NCBI GenBank assembly: GCA_016191165.1
Contig: JACPPF010000076.1
Coordinates: forward strand, 1-64,000
From: Planctomycetota bacterium
GTDB lineage: Bacteria; Planctomycetota; Planctomycetia; Gemmatales; Gemmataceae
Length of the DNA: 64,000 bases
Reading direction: 5' to 3'
The notes beneath the pieces are model-generated. The model was not told the DNA's origin and did not search any database. It saw nothing but the letters and a program-made list of their open reading frames with translations. This document shows positions 8,341-17,421 of this stretch, piece by piece (position 1 is the stretch's first letter; every line of letters begins with the position of its first letter). The translations under genes and the position numbers were made by a program.

Positions 8341-9018
8341 TCAATTCAAACTGAATTCCGGTGGAAACTTGCGGGCGGCCAGGATCGACTTCGAGGCTTC
8401 CAAGAAATCGTGCAACTGCCTCAACCGTCTTTCGACCTGCAACTCCTCCAGCAACTGCTGCTTGAACTCCGCGTCGAGCGGCAGCGCAAAGGCGATGATG
8501 TCGCACACCGCGCCGAGCGCAAGGTCGGACTGCAACAACTTGCCGATTTGCTCAACCACTTCGGGCTGCTTGGGGAACCAGCCCGGCAACTTGTCAAAGA
8601 CCCGATCGCGCCAGACGCCAGCGTGCGCCTCATCGCAAATGGGCGTGTCGTAAAGCATGGAGCCATGCGCGAGGCGATAAAGGTGGCCCGTCTGGATTTC
8701 TTCCTCAATGCGAATGCGGGCCACGCCGCGCAGGAGGATGTTGAAGCGGCCATCGTCGAGCCGTTGTTCGGCCATGATTCGGCCAACGCAGGCGACGGAG
8801 TGGATGGCAGGGCGCTCGGCGTAGTCTTTCTCCCACCCGGGCCGGGGCAGGACCAGGGCAATCATGCGATCTCCCGCCAGGGCGTCGGCGATCATTTGCC
8901 GGTAGCGAGGCTCGAAGATGTGCAGCGGCTGCATGACGTGCGGGAAGAAGACGAGGTTCGGCAGCGGGAACAGCCGGGCGCGGCCGTTGAAGCCAGCTAA
9001 CGGCATCGGTTCACTCAT
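8341..9018 (-). CDS. LON peptidase substrate-binding domain protein
   Basis: A 225-residue protein consisting of the N-terminal domain of Lon without ATPase or protease. It starts with LFPLPNLVFFPHVMQPLHIFEPRYRQMIADAL, the hallmark of the family, then IMAEQRLDDGRFNILLRGVARIRI, followed by a helical C-terminal part. The role of such stand-alone proteins is poorly known; they may bind unfolded proteins. It is followed by DUF309 on the same strand upstream, with 36 bases between them, so the two may form a short operon. Confidence 0.88.
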   Translation of the reverse strand: MSEPMPLAGFNGRARLFPLPNLVFFPHVMQPLHIFEPRYRQMIADALAGDRMIALVLPRPGWEKDYAERPAIHSVACVGRIMAEQRLDDGRFNILLRGVARIRIEEEIQTGHLYRLAHGSMLYDTPICDEAHAGVWRDRVFDKLPGWFPKQPEVVEQIGKLLQSDLALGAVCDIIAFALPLDAEFKQQLLEELQVERRLRQLHDFLEASKSILAARKFPPEFSLN

Positions 9019-9054
9019 GGCGTGATCCTGTGAATCATCGTGAAGGCGCCCGGA

Positions 9055-9486
9055 CTATTCATCCTCATCGAGGTACGTCTGCGGATCCGGCCAGGCGTCC
9101 GGCGCGGGGGTCAGGGTGATTGTCGGGATGAGCTCCTCCCGAATCGGCACCGCCCGCGTGGGGTCGGGCATCGCCAGCAGGTCCGCGAAACAGCAATCCA
9201 TCTGCTGCCAGAATACAGTCTGATCCAGCCCGAGGAACCGCGCGTCATAACGTCCCATGTACTCCCGGCTGGACCGATACAACTTGATCGCGCCCCGCCC
9301 GTTGCCGTTGCAAAAATGGCACAGCGCAACCGCGGCCTGAATCAACGCCTGGTAAAACTTCTTATCTGGTCCCGCCTCCATCCAGATCAATTCCCAGACC
9401 TCGTGAGCCTCGAAGAAGTCGCCGCGATTGAAGAGGACGACGCCTGCGAGGTAGCGCGAATCGTATTGAGCTGGATCGGCGTCCAT
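9055..9486 (-). CDS. DUF309 domain protein
   Basis: A 143-residue soluble protein with the family signature VVLFNRGDFFEAHEVWELIWMEAG followed by FYQALIQAAVALCHFCNGN, an all-helical fold related to TPR-like repeats. Function unknown. The start ATG at 9486 is chosen because the conserved domain begins directly after MDADPAQYDSRYLAG; the frame stays open upstream only because it runs antisense to the divergent secretion gene. It is transcribed away from 9532 with a 45-base shared promoter region. Confidence 0.83.
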   Translation of the reverse strand: MDADPAQYDSRYLAGVVLFNRGDFFEAHEVWELIWMEAGPDKKFYQALIQAAVALCHFCNGNGRGAIKLYRSSREYMGRYDARFLGLDQTVFWQQMDCCFADLLAMPDPTRAVPIREELIPTITLTPAPDAWPDPQTYLDEDE

Positions 9487-9531
9487 ATTACATATTGTAG
9501 GCAGACCGCGGGCGAGGAGCGAAATCGGTCC

Positions 9532-10563
9532 ATGTTCTCCCGGCGCATTCCCCTGGGCGACCTCATCGATCTGTGCCGCGTGCTCAGGCATCAGCTCGGC
9601 GCCGGAATGGCGCTTCAGCAGGTGTTGCAACGCCAGGGCGAGCGCGGCCGGGCGTCGTTTCGCGGCATCGCCACCCGCCTGGCAAGCGATCTTCAGAAGG
9701 GTGTCAGCCTGTCCGACGCGCTCGACAAGGAACGGGACGCCTTCCCGCCCCTTTTCCTGGCCATGGCAAAACTGGGCGAAACGACGGGCCATCTCGCCGA
9801 AATATTCGGCGAGCTGGAACGGTATTATCAACTCGAACTCCAGCTGAAAAGACAATTCCGCAGCGCCACAATCTTGCCGATTGCACAATTCTTTTTCGCC
9901 ACGCTCATTATCGCCGGGGTCATTTACGTTCTGGGCTTCATCGCGAGTCTCAACAACACGAAGCCTTTGATGACGATGTTCGGCCTGAGCGGCGCCGCCG
10001 GCTCGGGCGCGTTTCTTGGCGTCGTCTTCGGTGCGATCGCGCTGGGTTGGGCCATTTACGTGGCCATCCTGCGTGCAGGCCGACAGAAGGCGTGGATGCA
10101 CCGACTGCTCCTTGGCATCCCCTCGCTGGGGCCTTGTCTGTATGCGTTGGCCATGAGTCGGCTCACGCTTGCCCTGCAACTGACGCTGGATTCCGGGCTG
10201 TCAATTGGCAAGGCGTTGCGCCTCAGCCTGGAAGCGACGGGCAACGCGCATTTCGTCGCCCATGCCGATGACATCGTCAACGCTATAAAGAAAGGCCGAC
10301 CGCTCCACGACGCCCTGGAGAACAGTCGGCTCTTTGGCTCCGACGTCCTCGACATGGTGGTCAGCGCGGAGGCCTCCGGCAGTGTGCCGGAGATGATGCG
10401 CCATCTGGCTCAGCAATACCAAGAGGAGACGGGTCGCCGCATGACGATGCTGACGCGCGTCGCTGGCGGGGCAGTCTGGTGCTGCGTCGCGGGCTTCATC
10501 ATCTGGGCGATCTTCAGCCTCTATGGCATCTACTTTGGCGCACTCGCTCAATTCGCGAAGTGA
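9532..10563 (+). CDS. Type II secretion/pilus assembly F-like inner membrane protein
   Basis: A 343-residue polytopic protein of the GspF/PilC family, which forms the platform for pseudopilus or pilus assembly. It carries two copies of the family domain: about residues 9-125 (DLCRVLRHQLGAGMALQQVL, then DLQKGVSLSDAL, then AKLGETTGHLAEIFGELERYY) and about 205-325 (ALQLTLDSGLSIGKALRLSLEA... VVSAEASGSVPEMMRHLA). Membrane segments are near 125-145, 160-185 and at the C-terminus (320-340). GAGGAG lies about 11 bases before the ATG. Its usual partners GspE and GspG are not next to it; the only pseudopilin-like gene in the window is at 61688. Its 3' end overlaps the convergent glycosyltransferase gene by 16 bases. 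Confidence 0.87.
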   Translation: MFSRRIPLGDLIDLCRVLRHQLGAGMALQQVLQRQGERGRASFRGIATRLASDLQKGVSLSDALDKERDAFPPLFLAMAKLGETTGHLAEIFGELERYYQLELQLKRQFRSATILPIAQFFFATLIIAGVIYVLGFIASLNNTKPLMTMFGLSGAAGSGAFLGVVFGAIALGWAIYVAILRAGRQKAWMHRLLLGIPSLGPCLYALAMSRLTLALQLTLDSGLSIGKALRLSLEATGNAHFVAHADDIVNAIKKGRPLHDALENSRLFGSDVLDMVVSAEASGSVPEMMRHLAQQYQEETGRRMTMLTRVAGGAVWCCVAGFIIWAIFSLYGIYFGALAQFAK

Positions 10564-12137
10564 ATTTCTGATCGCACGATCACGGCCGATTCGCACAGAC
10601 CCATCTTGCGACGTTCGATCATGCGAAGGCTCGGCGGAAGATGGCGCGCCAGCGTGTCCGGCGAATTGCGATGTCCGAACAGTACGACGGTGCGAGAATG
10701 TCTGGCCAATTCCTGGACGCACGCGCCGATATCCTTGGAACGAAAGGTCTGAAGGTCGTTTCGACCAACATAAAACGCGACGGAATCGACGTTGCGCGGG
10801 AAGCAGACGATCGGCATCGCTGGATCGCCGCAACGTGCTTGCATCGCCTCAAGTTCTTGCATCGGTGAGCGCTGGCGGGCGTAAAGCGGAATGGCGATCC
10901 AATTCACGCTCGCCTGCACAAGCCAGGCGACGACAACCAATGCGATGGTGACGCGTGCACGATGCCAGTCCGTTCGGGCGACGAAGCATCCAAAGGCCAG
11001 GCACAACGGCGGAAACGCGGGGAGGATATAGGTCGGCAGCTTGCTCCCCGCCAGGGAAAAGAAAAATACGCACCACGTCCCGGCCAACAAGAGGTAGCCA
11101 AGCCCAGCACAACGCGCGTTGGCGTCGATGGAGCGAGTCGATGTCAGGAAACGCCCGCACGGCCACGCCAGCACGACCATGGGCAGCAAACCATAGAGCA
11201 CGATCGGACCGTAAAACCACACGGGCCGAACGTGATCGAACGGTTCCACGAACCGCTGCACGTTGTGTTGCCACAGGAAATAACGAACGAACTCGGGCCG
11301 CTGCACGCACACCGCCACATACCAGGGCAGGGTGACGGCCAGGACGACGCCGAGAAACCCGGCCCACGCGCGCCAGGAGATGGTCGCCGATGCAAATCCG
11401 AGTCGGCGATGCATCAGTAGCGGCGGCGCCAGGAGGAGCAGCGCGACCGGGCCCTTGGTCAGGACGCCGAGCCCGCACGCGATGGCAGCCGTAAGCCACC
11501 AGCCGATGCGTAAACGTCTGTCCGCCTGCGCCAGGTACGCTGCCAGAACTGCCAGCGTGACCCAAAGCGACAACAATCCGTCCAGGACGAGCAGTCGCCC
11601 CACGCCGAGGAACAACGGCGACACCGTCAGGAACAGCGCTCCCCAGAATGCCGAACGTTCGCCGACGATGCGCCGGCCAAGAATGTACGACACCAACACG
11701 GCGGCATGAACCGCCAGCGCCGGGACCAACCGGGCTGCCCAATCATGGAAGCCAAGGAAGGAATACGACAACATGACCAGCCAGTAAAAGAGCGGCGGCT
11801 TGTCGAGATACGGCTCGCCCTGAAGCGTTGGCACGATCCATTCGCCGGCCGTCAGCATTTCGCGTGGAATTTGCGCGTAGCGTCCCTCGTCCGGTTCGAA
11901 AAGGAAGAACGACATACACGGATAGAGAAGCAATCCCGACAGGGTGAAAATCGCCACCAATGGCCGCCAGCGCCAGCGCGAACCGGGAGCGTGAGCGTTC
12001 GGAGGCGGCGCACCCGCGAATAGCACGTGCGCCCACAGGATGGGGAGCCAGCCAAGTAGATGCGTGGGCGTCCGCGCCTCGGTGTAATTGATCGCCGGGG
12101 ACTGAATCGGGGGATCACGAAGTTCAAGCTTCTGCAC
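10548..12137 (-). CDS. Glycosyltransferase family 39 (ArnT/dolichyl-P-mannose-like) membrane protein
   Basis: A 529-residue integral membrane protein with about 11-12 hydrophobic segments. The first periplasmic loop has FEPDEGRYAQIPREML with the catalytic acidic pair, then YLDKPPLFYWLVML, both hallmarks of GT39/ArnT enzymes that transfer a sugar from a polyprenyl-phosphate donor to lipid A or protein. The first 50 residues are polar and may be over-extended, but the only later ATG would cut the first helix. The acceptor cannot be inferred. Convergent with the type II secretion F-like gene. Confidence 0.85.
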   Translation of the reverse strand: MQKLELRDPPIQSPAINYTEARTPTHLLGWLPILWAHVLFAGAPPPNAHAPGSRWRWRPLVAIFTLSGLLLYPCMSFFLFEPDEGRYAQIPREMLTAGEWIVPTLQGEPYLDKPPLFYWLVMLSYSFLGFHDWAARLVPALAVHAAVLVSYILGRRIVGERSAFWGALFLTVSPLFLGVGRLLVLDGLLSLWVTLAVLAAYLAQADRRLRIGWWLTAAIACGLGVLTKGPVALLLLAPPLLMHRRLGFASATISWRAWAGFLGVVLAVTLPWYVAVCVQRPEFVRYFLWQHNVQRFVEPFDHVRPVWFYGPIVLYGLLPMVVLAWPCGRFLTSTRSIDANARCAGLGYLLLAGTWCVFFFSLAGSKLPTYILPAFPPLCLAFGCFVARTDWHRARVTIALVVVAWLVQASVNWIAIPLYARQRSPMQELEAMQARCGDPAMPIVCFPRNVDSVAFYVGRNDLQTFRSKDIGACVQELARHSRTVVLFGHRNSPDTLARHLPPSLRMIERRKMGLCESAVIVRSEIHFAN

Positions 12138-12232
12138 GGCGGAGCCTCCTTGCTCGAAACGGAGTGTCAGAGTGCCAAAAACCGGGCGAGCTTGTCAAGA
12201 CGGGAAGGTCTCATCGCTTTCGTTTAGTCAAT

Positions 12233-12463
12233 GTCCAAAATTAACTTCAGCTGATCTGGGCGAAGTCGCCATCCACGAAGAATTAACCACAGAGGCACAA
12301 AGACACAGAGGAAATACAAAGGTATCAGATGAGTTTTTCCTTGCAAATCCTGCGGTCAAACCATTGATTGGAGAATTGTATTTTCCCAGCTTTCTCTCTA
12401 TGCCTCTGTGTCTCTGTGGTTAGCTTTGTTTGCTGCGAACGAATGCTGAAGTTGATTTTGGAC
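12233..12463. repeat. Nested palindromic element (12-kb copy)
   Basis: Two inverted repeats lie one inside the other. The outer arms are at 12233-12251 (GTCCAAAATTAACTTCAGC) and 12445-12463 (one mismatch, in inverted orientation). The inner pair is at about 12283-12314 (TTAACCACAGAGGCACAAAG...) and 12390-12422 (...TGCCTCTGTGTCTCTGTGGT). The inner arms are built of 8-base near-repeats (CACAGAGG, CACAAAGA, CACAGAGG). This fills most of the 444-base gap between the glycosyltransferase and the nucleoside transporter, which has no convincing gene. Confidence 0.75.
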
Positions 12464-12581
12464 ACGCGCTTAGCGCTCGCAGGGCGCCGTGCGAACGCCA
12501 AACGGAGGCCCGCAATCGGCGCTGGCAATTACTTGACCTGCATATATCCTTGACAAGACCCGTCTCGGTCTGGAGATATTC

Positions 12582-14213
12582 ATGCCTGATGCCAAGCCGC
12601 TTCATGCTCCAACGCCCATGGCCTGGCGGATCGCCCTGGGCGCCGGCGTCCTGGTGCTTGGCTTCACGGCCTTTGCTTTGCAGGAAAGCATCGGCCCGCG
12701 CGGGCAGGGCTGCTTTGGCTTGTTCTGCGTTCTCGGTCTGGTCGCCACTTTCTCTGCCAACCTTCGCGCCGTTTCGTGGCGGGCAATGGCTGCGGGGTTC
12801 GTCCTTCAGTGGCTACTCGCTTTTCTTATCCTGCGTTTTGAGATCAACGGTCTGGAGGCGCTTGGCATTCCCGACGGCCTCAGGCCTGGCTATGCCCTCT
12901 TTGCCGCTGCCGCCCAGGCGGTCAACAAATTTCTCGAATTCCCGGCCGGGGGGCTGGCACTCCTTTTCGGCAAACTGGTTGACGAGGCGACGATGAAAAG
13001 GCTGTTCAACGACGACAGCGGCATCATTTTCGGGCTGGGGGTCCTGCCAGCGATCATCTTTGTGTCCTCGTTTTTCACGGTGCTGTATTACTTTGGCCTG
13101 TTGCAGTGGATCGTTCGTGTGTGCGCTCGCGTCATGACCTACTTCATGGGCACAAGCGGCGCGGAAACGCTCGCGGCCATCGCCAACGTCTTCATGGGTC
13201 AGACTGAGGCGCCGCTCATCGTCAAGCCCTACATTCTCAAGATGACCCAGTCCGAGTTGCTCGCATTGATGGTCGGCGGCATGGCCACCATCTCCGGCGG
13301 TTTGATGGCAGCGTACATCAAGATGGGCGCCGACGCCGTTGCCATCCTGGCGACCAGCGTCATGGCCGCACCGTGTGGACTTTACCTTTCCAAGCTGCTG
13401 TTGCCGGAACTCGAAGAACCCGAGACACGCGGTCTGATCAAGACCGATGCGGAGATGCCGTATCGAAATGCGATCGACGCCGCGGCCACCGGCGCATCGG
13501 ACGGCCTGTATCTTGTGTTAAACGTGGCCGCGATGTTGATCGCCTTCATGGGCATTATTGCCATGATCAATTTTCTTCTTGGACAGTTCCCCACGCACCA
13601 GGAATGGAACCAACTCGGCGACTGGTTCGACGTGCGCCAGGGCTGGCACGCGGTCGGCAACTGGCTGCTGACCCTGGTGGCGTACGCACCGCTGTGGCTT
13701 TTGGGCCGCAAATTCTGGTCGCGGCGTTTCACGAACGAAACGCCAGCGCGTTTTGGCGCCGGCCAGCTGGCAGTTTTTGCTCTAGGTTATGCCCTGTTCT
13801 TGATGTTCGTGGCGCTGGCGATGGTCTTGGTGACGGAACCCTTGTCGTTGAACTGGTTGTTCTCACAATGTTTCGCTCCTCTGGCGTTTCTGATGGGGGT
13901 GGAGCCCCGCGATGTTCCGAGTGTTGCAAATCTGCTGGGAACGAAGCTCGCGGTGAATGAGTTTGTCGCCTACATCGAACTGGGAACGACTTACCGTGTG
14001 CCCGCTATCAGCGCCAGGTCCCACAAGCTCGCAACCTACGCGCTGACCGGCTTTGCGAATTTCGCCTCCATCGGCATCCAGATCGGCGGCATCGGCGCAC
14101 TGGCGCCTTCCCGACGGTCCGATCTCGCACGACTTGGCCTGCGCGCGCTGTTTGTCGGCTTCTTGGCCACCATCCTCAACGCGACGGTCGCGGGGATCTT
14201 GTTGGATGAATGA
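12582..14213 (+). CDS. Concentrative nucleoside transporter (CNT/NupC family)
   Basis: A 543-residue polytopic protein that imports nucleosides with H+ or Na+. CNT hallmarks are present in order: IFGLGVLPAIIFVSSFFTVLYYFGLLQ, then ANVFMGQTEAPLIVKPYI (substrate site), VGGMATISGGLMAAYIKMG, and LLGTKLAVNEFVAYIELG with the second conserved motif, followed by ALTGFANFASIGIQIGGIGALAP. The length is above the bacterial average of about 400 because of an N-terminal extension with extra helices and an insertion near residues 330-400. The ATG at 12582 lies 26 bases after a TTGACA; a clear -10 is not seen. Confidence 0.9.
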   Translation: MPDAKPLHAPTPMAWRIALGAGVLVLGFTAFALQESIGPRGQGCFGLFCVLGLVATFSANLRAVSWRAMAAGFVLQWLLAFLILRFEINGLEALGIPDGLRPGYALFAAAAQAVNKFLEFPAGGLALLFGKLVDEATMKRLFNDDSGIIFGLGVLPAIIFVSSFFTVLYYFGLLQWIVRVCARVMTYFMGTSGAETLAAIANVFMGQTEAPLIVKPYILKMTQSELLALMVGGMATISGGLMAAYIKMGADAVAILATSVMAAPCGLYLSKLLLPELEEPETRGLIKTDAEMPYRNAIDAAATGASDGLYLVLNVAAMLIAFMGIIAMINFLLGQFPTHQEWNQLGDWFDVRQGWHAVGNWLLTLVAYAPLWLLGRKFWSRRFTNETPARFGAGQLAVFALGYALFLMFVALAMVLVTEPLSLNWLFSQCFAPLAFLMGVEPRDVPSVANLLGTKLAVNEFVAYIELGTTYRVPAISARSHKLATYALTGFANFASIGIQIGGIGALAPSRRSDLARLGLRALFVGFLATILNATVAGILLDE

Positions 14214-14289
14214 ACCAGCGTTCCTAGCGCCCGTCCATACAACAACCCCCGGGATTCGCGTCGCTCATTCCGAGTTGGGACAAGAAACG

Positions 14290-15411
14290 ATGACCGTCTT
14301 TGAAACACGCCGTCAGCGACTCCTGCAATCCGCAACGGAAGAAGGTCTCGACGCCGTTCTGGTTACCAACCCGATCAACGTCACCTATCTAACCGGCTTC
14401 AGCGGCGAGGCGAGTAATCTCATCCTCAGTAAGAACACGGAATTGCTAGTTAGCGATGGCCGATTCAAGGAACAGATCGCCCAGGAGTGCCCCGGTCTGG
14501 ACGCATACATTCGTGGGCCGGACAAACTGACGCCGGCTGCGACCGTGGACCAATTGCAGCGGATGTCGGTTAATGCCCTTGGATACGAAAGCGGCCATTT
14601 GACAGTTGCCGACTTTCAAACCTACTGCGATGGCCTCAAGACCGCCGCCTGGAAGCCCACCCCCGACCGCGTCGAAAAACTGCGGCGGGTCAAGGATGAA
14701 TCGGAGGTCGCGCAGATTCGTGACGCCATTGGTTTTGCCGAGAGGGCGTTTGCGATGTTCCGCGCCATGCTCCGACCCGGCGATACGGAAAAGGATGGGA
14801 CGGACGCGATTGAGCATTATGTTCGGCGCGCGGGAGGCGCGGACTCGGCGTTTGCGCCGATTGTCGCGGTCGGGCCAAGATCGGCATTGCCCCACGCGCC
14901 GCCCAGCCTGCACACCGTGTCGGAGGACCCTGTGCTGTTGATCGACTGGGGCGCGCAAGGCCCGTTCTACAAAAGCGACTTGACGCGCATCCTGTGGACA
15001 TATAACAATGGTGCGTTCCGCGGTGGACGGCCACCCGGCGCCAAGTTGCGCGCGGTCTATGCCGTCGTGCTGGAGGCCCAACGCCGCGCAATCGCCGCCA
15101 TGAGGCCAGGGGCGTCGACGAAGGCCGTGGATGCCATCGCCCGCGGGTTCATCGCCGACCAGGGATATGGCGAGTTTTTCAACCACGGTTTGGGGCACGG
15201 CTTCGGATTGCAAATACACGAGGCGCCCTTTTTTCGGCCAAGTACCGACATGACGCTCGAGGCCGGCATGGTGGTGACCTGCGAGCCTGGGATTTACCTG
15301 CCCGGCGAATTCGGCGTCCGCATCGAGGATGACGTACTTATCACGCCCGATGGCCCGGAAGTTTTGACGCGATGCCCAAGGGAACTTGAAGAGTGCATGG
15401 TCGCTTTCTGA
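14290..15411 (+). CDS. M24 metallopeptidase (Xaa-Pro aminopeptidase-like)
   Basis: A 373-residue creatinase/prolidase-fold enzyme that removes N-terminal residues before proline, acting in the cytosol. The creatinase N-domain occupies about 1-130 (VTNPINVTYLTGFSGE). The five metal ligands of the pita-bread domain are visible: Asp in LLIDWGAQ, Asp in YKSDLTRI, His in HGLGHGFGLQIHE, Glu in VVTCEPGIYLP and Glu in VRIEDDVLIT. The ATG at 14290 is used; in-frame codons upstream belong to the 3' end of the transporter gene in another frame. 76 bases after the nucleoside transporter. Confidence 0.92.
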   Translation: MTVFETRRQRLLQSATEEGLDAVLVTNPINVTYLTGFSGEASNLILSKNTELLVSDGRFKEQIAQECPGLDAYIRGPDKLTPAATVDQLQRMSVNALGYESGHLTVADFQTYCDGLKTAAWKPTPDRVEKLRRVKDESEVAQIRDAIGFAERAFAMFRAMLRPGDTEKDGTDAIEHYVRRAGGADSAFAPIVAVGPRSALPHAPPSLHTVSEDPVLLIDWGAQGPFYKSDLTRILWTYNNGAFRGGRPPGAKLRAVYAVVLEAQRRAIAAMRPGASTKAVDAIARGFIADQGYGEFFNHGLGHGFGLQIHEAPFFRPSTDMTLEAGMVVTCEPGIYLPGEFGVRIEDDVLITPDGPEVLTRCPRELEECMVAF

Positions 15412-15466
15412 CGCATTCAATTAACCCCGCACCGAGTTGGCGGGTGAAAATAATCAGGAGTTCTTC

Positions 15467-15958
15467 GTGTCCACTCCTCCCAAGAAATCGAGCCCTTTCG
15501 ACGTAAAGACGGTCGAAGCGCTGGTGGCGTTGATGACGGAACACGACCTGAGCGAGGTTTACCTGCGCGACGGCAGTCAACACGTCCGCCTGCGTCGTGG
15601 CGCGACGGTTGCTGCTGCCCCGGTTGCGGTTGCTGCCGTCCCCGCGGTGGCGCCACCCCCAACTCCAGCGAGCGCGCCGCCGGCCGGAAATCCCGCGCCG
15701 GCGGCCGCCAAGAAAAACCTGGTTGAGATCAAGAGTGAGACGGTCGGTACTTTCTATTCCCAGCCCAAACCCGGGGAGCCAGCCTTCGTCAAGATCGGCG
15801 ACCGTGTAACGCCCACCAAGGTTGTCGGCCTCGTCGAGGTCATGAAAACCTACAACGAAATTCAGGCCAATTGCACTGGCGTCATCGTCGAAGCCCTCGT
15901 GGAAAACGGCAAATACGTCGAGTTTGGGCAAGTGTTGTATCGTGTTGAACCGTCCTAA
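15467..15958 (+). CDS. accB: Biotin carboxyl carrier protein of acetyl-CoA carboxylase
   Basis: Carries biotin between the carboxylase and transferase sites for malonyl-CoA formation. The GTG at 15467 follows CAGGAG after six bases, which fixes the start and gives [14 protein letters not shown]. Residues 10-45 form the usual helical N-terminus, 50-85 an Ala/Pro linker, and 90-163 the biotinyl domain with [19 protein letters not shown] and the biotinylated lysine in [10 protein letters not shown]. The residue after MK is Thr rather than the more common Leu, Met or Val, a small deviation. accC follows after a 92-base gap that holds a perfect hairpin. Confidence 0.93.
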   Translation: MSTPPKKSSPFDVKTVEALVALMTEHDLSEVYLRDGSQHVRLRRGATVAAAPVAVAAVPAVAPPPTPASAPPAGNPAPAAAKKNLVEIKSETVGTFYSQPKPGEPAFVKIGDRVTPTKVVGLVEVMKTYNEIQANCTGVIVEALVENGKYVEFGQVLYRVEPS

Positions 15959-15973
15959 ATCGCGCCACGGAAA

Positions 15974-16035
15974 GCCCGGGGATGAGCGCAGCGAATCCCC
16001 GGGATCCCAGGGATTCGCTGCGCTCATCCCCGGGC
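15974..16035. repeat. Perfect 26-bp hairpin between accB and accC (family C doublet)
   Basis: Arms at 15974-15999 and 16010-16035 are perfect reverse complements around a 10-base loop. Each arm contains the family C middle GAGCGCAGCGA flanked by CCCGGGGAT/ATCCCC, so the structure is two REP-like units in opposite orientation. There is no T-run after it, so it is not a standard terminator; it could stabilise the accB message or reduce accC expression. Confidence 0.85.
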
Positions 16036-16050
16036 TCGGCACAAAAAAAA

Positions 16051-17403
16051 ATGTTTCAACGCATCCTCGTCGCCAATCGTGGTGAAATCGCTCTGCGGGT
16101 CATTCGCGCGTGCCGGGATCTCGGCGTTGAGGTGGTCCTGGTATTCAGCGAGGCCGACCGCGGGGCGCCGTATCTGGATTACGCCGATCAAGCGATCTGC
16201 ATCGGTCCGGCCTTGGCCACGGACAGCTACCTCAAGATCGCGCGAATCATCAGCGCTGCGGAGGTCGCCAACGTTCAGGCGATCCATCCTGGGTTCGGGT
16301 TTCTCTCTGAAAACGCTCATTTCGCCGAGGTCTGCCGGGCGTGCAAGATCGAATTCATCGGCCCCTCCGAAGACGCCATGCGCCGGCTGGGCAACAAGAA
16401 TGAGGCCCGTAAACTCGCCAAGAAGGCGAAGGTCCCGGTCGTACCGGGCAGCGAGGGGCTCGTCACCGACGAAAACCAGGCACTGAAGATCGCCGGCGAA
16501 ATGGGCTACCCGGTCCTCATCAAGGCGGCGGCCGGCGGCGGCGGGCGCGGCATGCGCGTCGCGCGCAACGACATCAGCCTGCGCTCCGGGCTCTCCGCCG
16601 CCTCACAAGAGGCTGAAAGTGCCTTTAAGGACGGCAGCGTTTACATCGAAAAATACATCGAGCAACCACGCCACATCGAAGTGCAGCTACTCGGCGATCG
16701 CCACGGTAATGTCGTTCACCTATTCGAGCGCGATTGTTCGCTGCAACGCAGACATCAAAAACTCGTCGAGGAATCCGCGGCCCCGAATCTACCAGAGGAG
16801 GTGCGCACAAGAATCTGCGACGCCGCCGTGACGCTGGCGAAGGAAGTGGGTTACTATAACGCCGGGACCTGCGAGTTTCTTCTCGACAAGGACAACAACT
16901 TCTACTTCATCGAGGTCAACGCACGTATCCAGGTTGAGCATCCCGTGACGGAGCTGGTGACCGGCATCGACCTGATCCAGCAGCAAATCCGCATCGCCGC
17001 CGGCGAGAAGTTGCCGTTCAAGCAAAAGGATATCGTGCATCGCGGCCACGCCATCGAATGCCGCATCAACGCCGAGGATCCCGCCAACAACTTCCGCGCG
17101 ACCGCCGGCACGATCACGCGCTGGCAGGCGCCAGGCGGGCCGGGCGTTAGGCTCGACACCCATGTCTGCCAGGGGTACCGGGTGCCGCACAATTACGATT
17201 CGATGATCGCGAAGTTGCTCGTCCATCGCCCGACCCGGCTCGAAGCCATCGCCACCATGCGGCGAGCTCTGGGCGAGTTCGTCATCGAAGGCATCAAGAC
17301 GACCATCCCGATCCATCGCGAGATCATGCAAAACAGTGCCTTCATCGAAGGTCACGTCGATACCACATTCATCGAACGCACCTGGCTGCAACCCAAGAAT
17401 TGA
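16051..17403 (+). CDS. accC: Biotin carboxylase subunit of acetyl-CoA carboxylase
   Basis: ATP-dependent carboxylation of biotin on AccB. The 450-residue length is standard. [25 protein letters not shown] opens the protein; the ATP-grasp region has [24 protein letters not shown] and [21 protein letters not shown]; the catalytic part has [20 protein letters not shown], and the C-terminal domain has [13 protein letters not shown]. The ATG at 16051 is preceded by nine A residues and no Shine-Dalgarno sequence, so translation may be weak or coupled through the hairpin region. Confidence 0.96.
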   Translation: MFQRILVANRGEIALRVIRACRDLGVEVVLVFSEADRGAPYLDYADQAICIGPALATDSYLKIARIISAAEVANVQAIHPGFGFLSENAHFAEVCRACKIEFIGPSEDAMRRLGNKNEARKLAKKAKVPVVPGSEGLVTDENQALKIAGEMGYPVLIKAAAGGGGRGMRVARNDISLRSGLSAASQEAESAFKDGSVYIEKYIEQPRHIEVQLLGDRHGNVVHLFERDCSLQRRHQKLVEESAAPNLPEEVRTRICDAAVTLAKEVGYYNAGTCEFLLDKDNNFYFIEVNARIQVEHPVTELVTGIDLIQQQIRIAAGEKLPFKQKDIVHRGHAIECRINAEDPANNFRATAGTITRWQAPGGPGVRLDTHVCQGYRVPHNYDSMIAKLLVHRPTRLEAIATMRRALGEFVIEGIKTTIPIHREIMQNSAFIEGHVDTTFIERTWLQPKN

Positions 17404-17421
17404 TTCGCCTATTCGCCTGAA

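Noticed and set aside
9487-10179. Long upstream extension of the DUF309 frame
   Set aside because: Antisense to the type II secretion F-like gene; the conserved domain begins at 9486.
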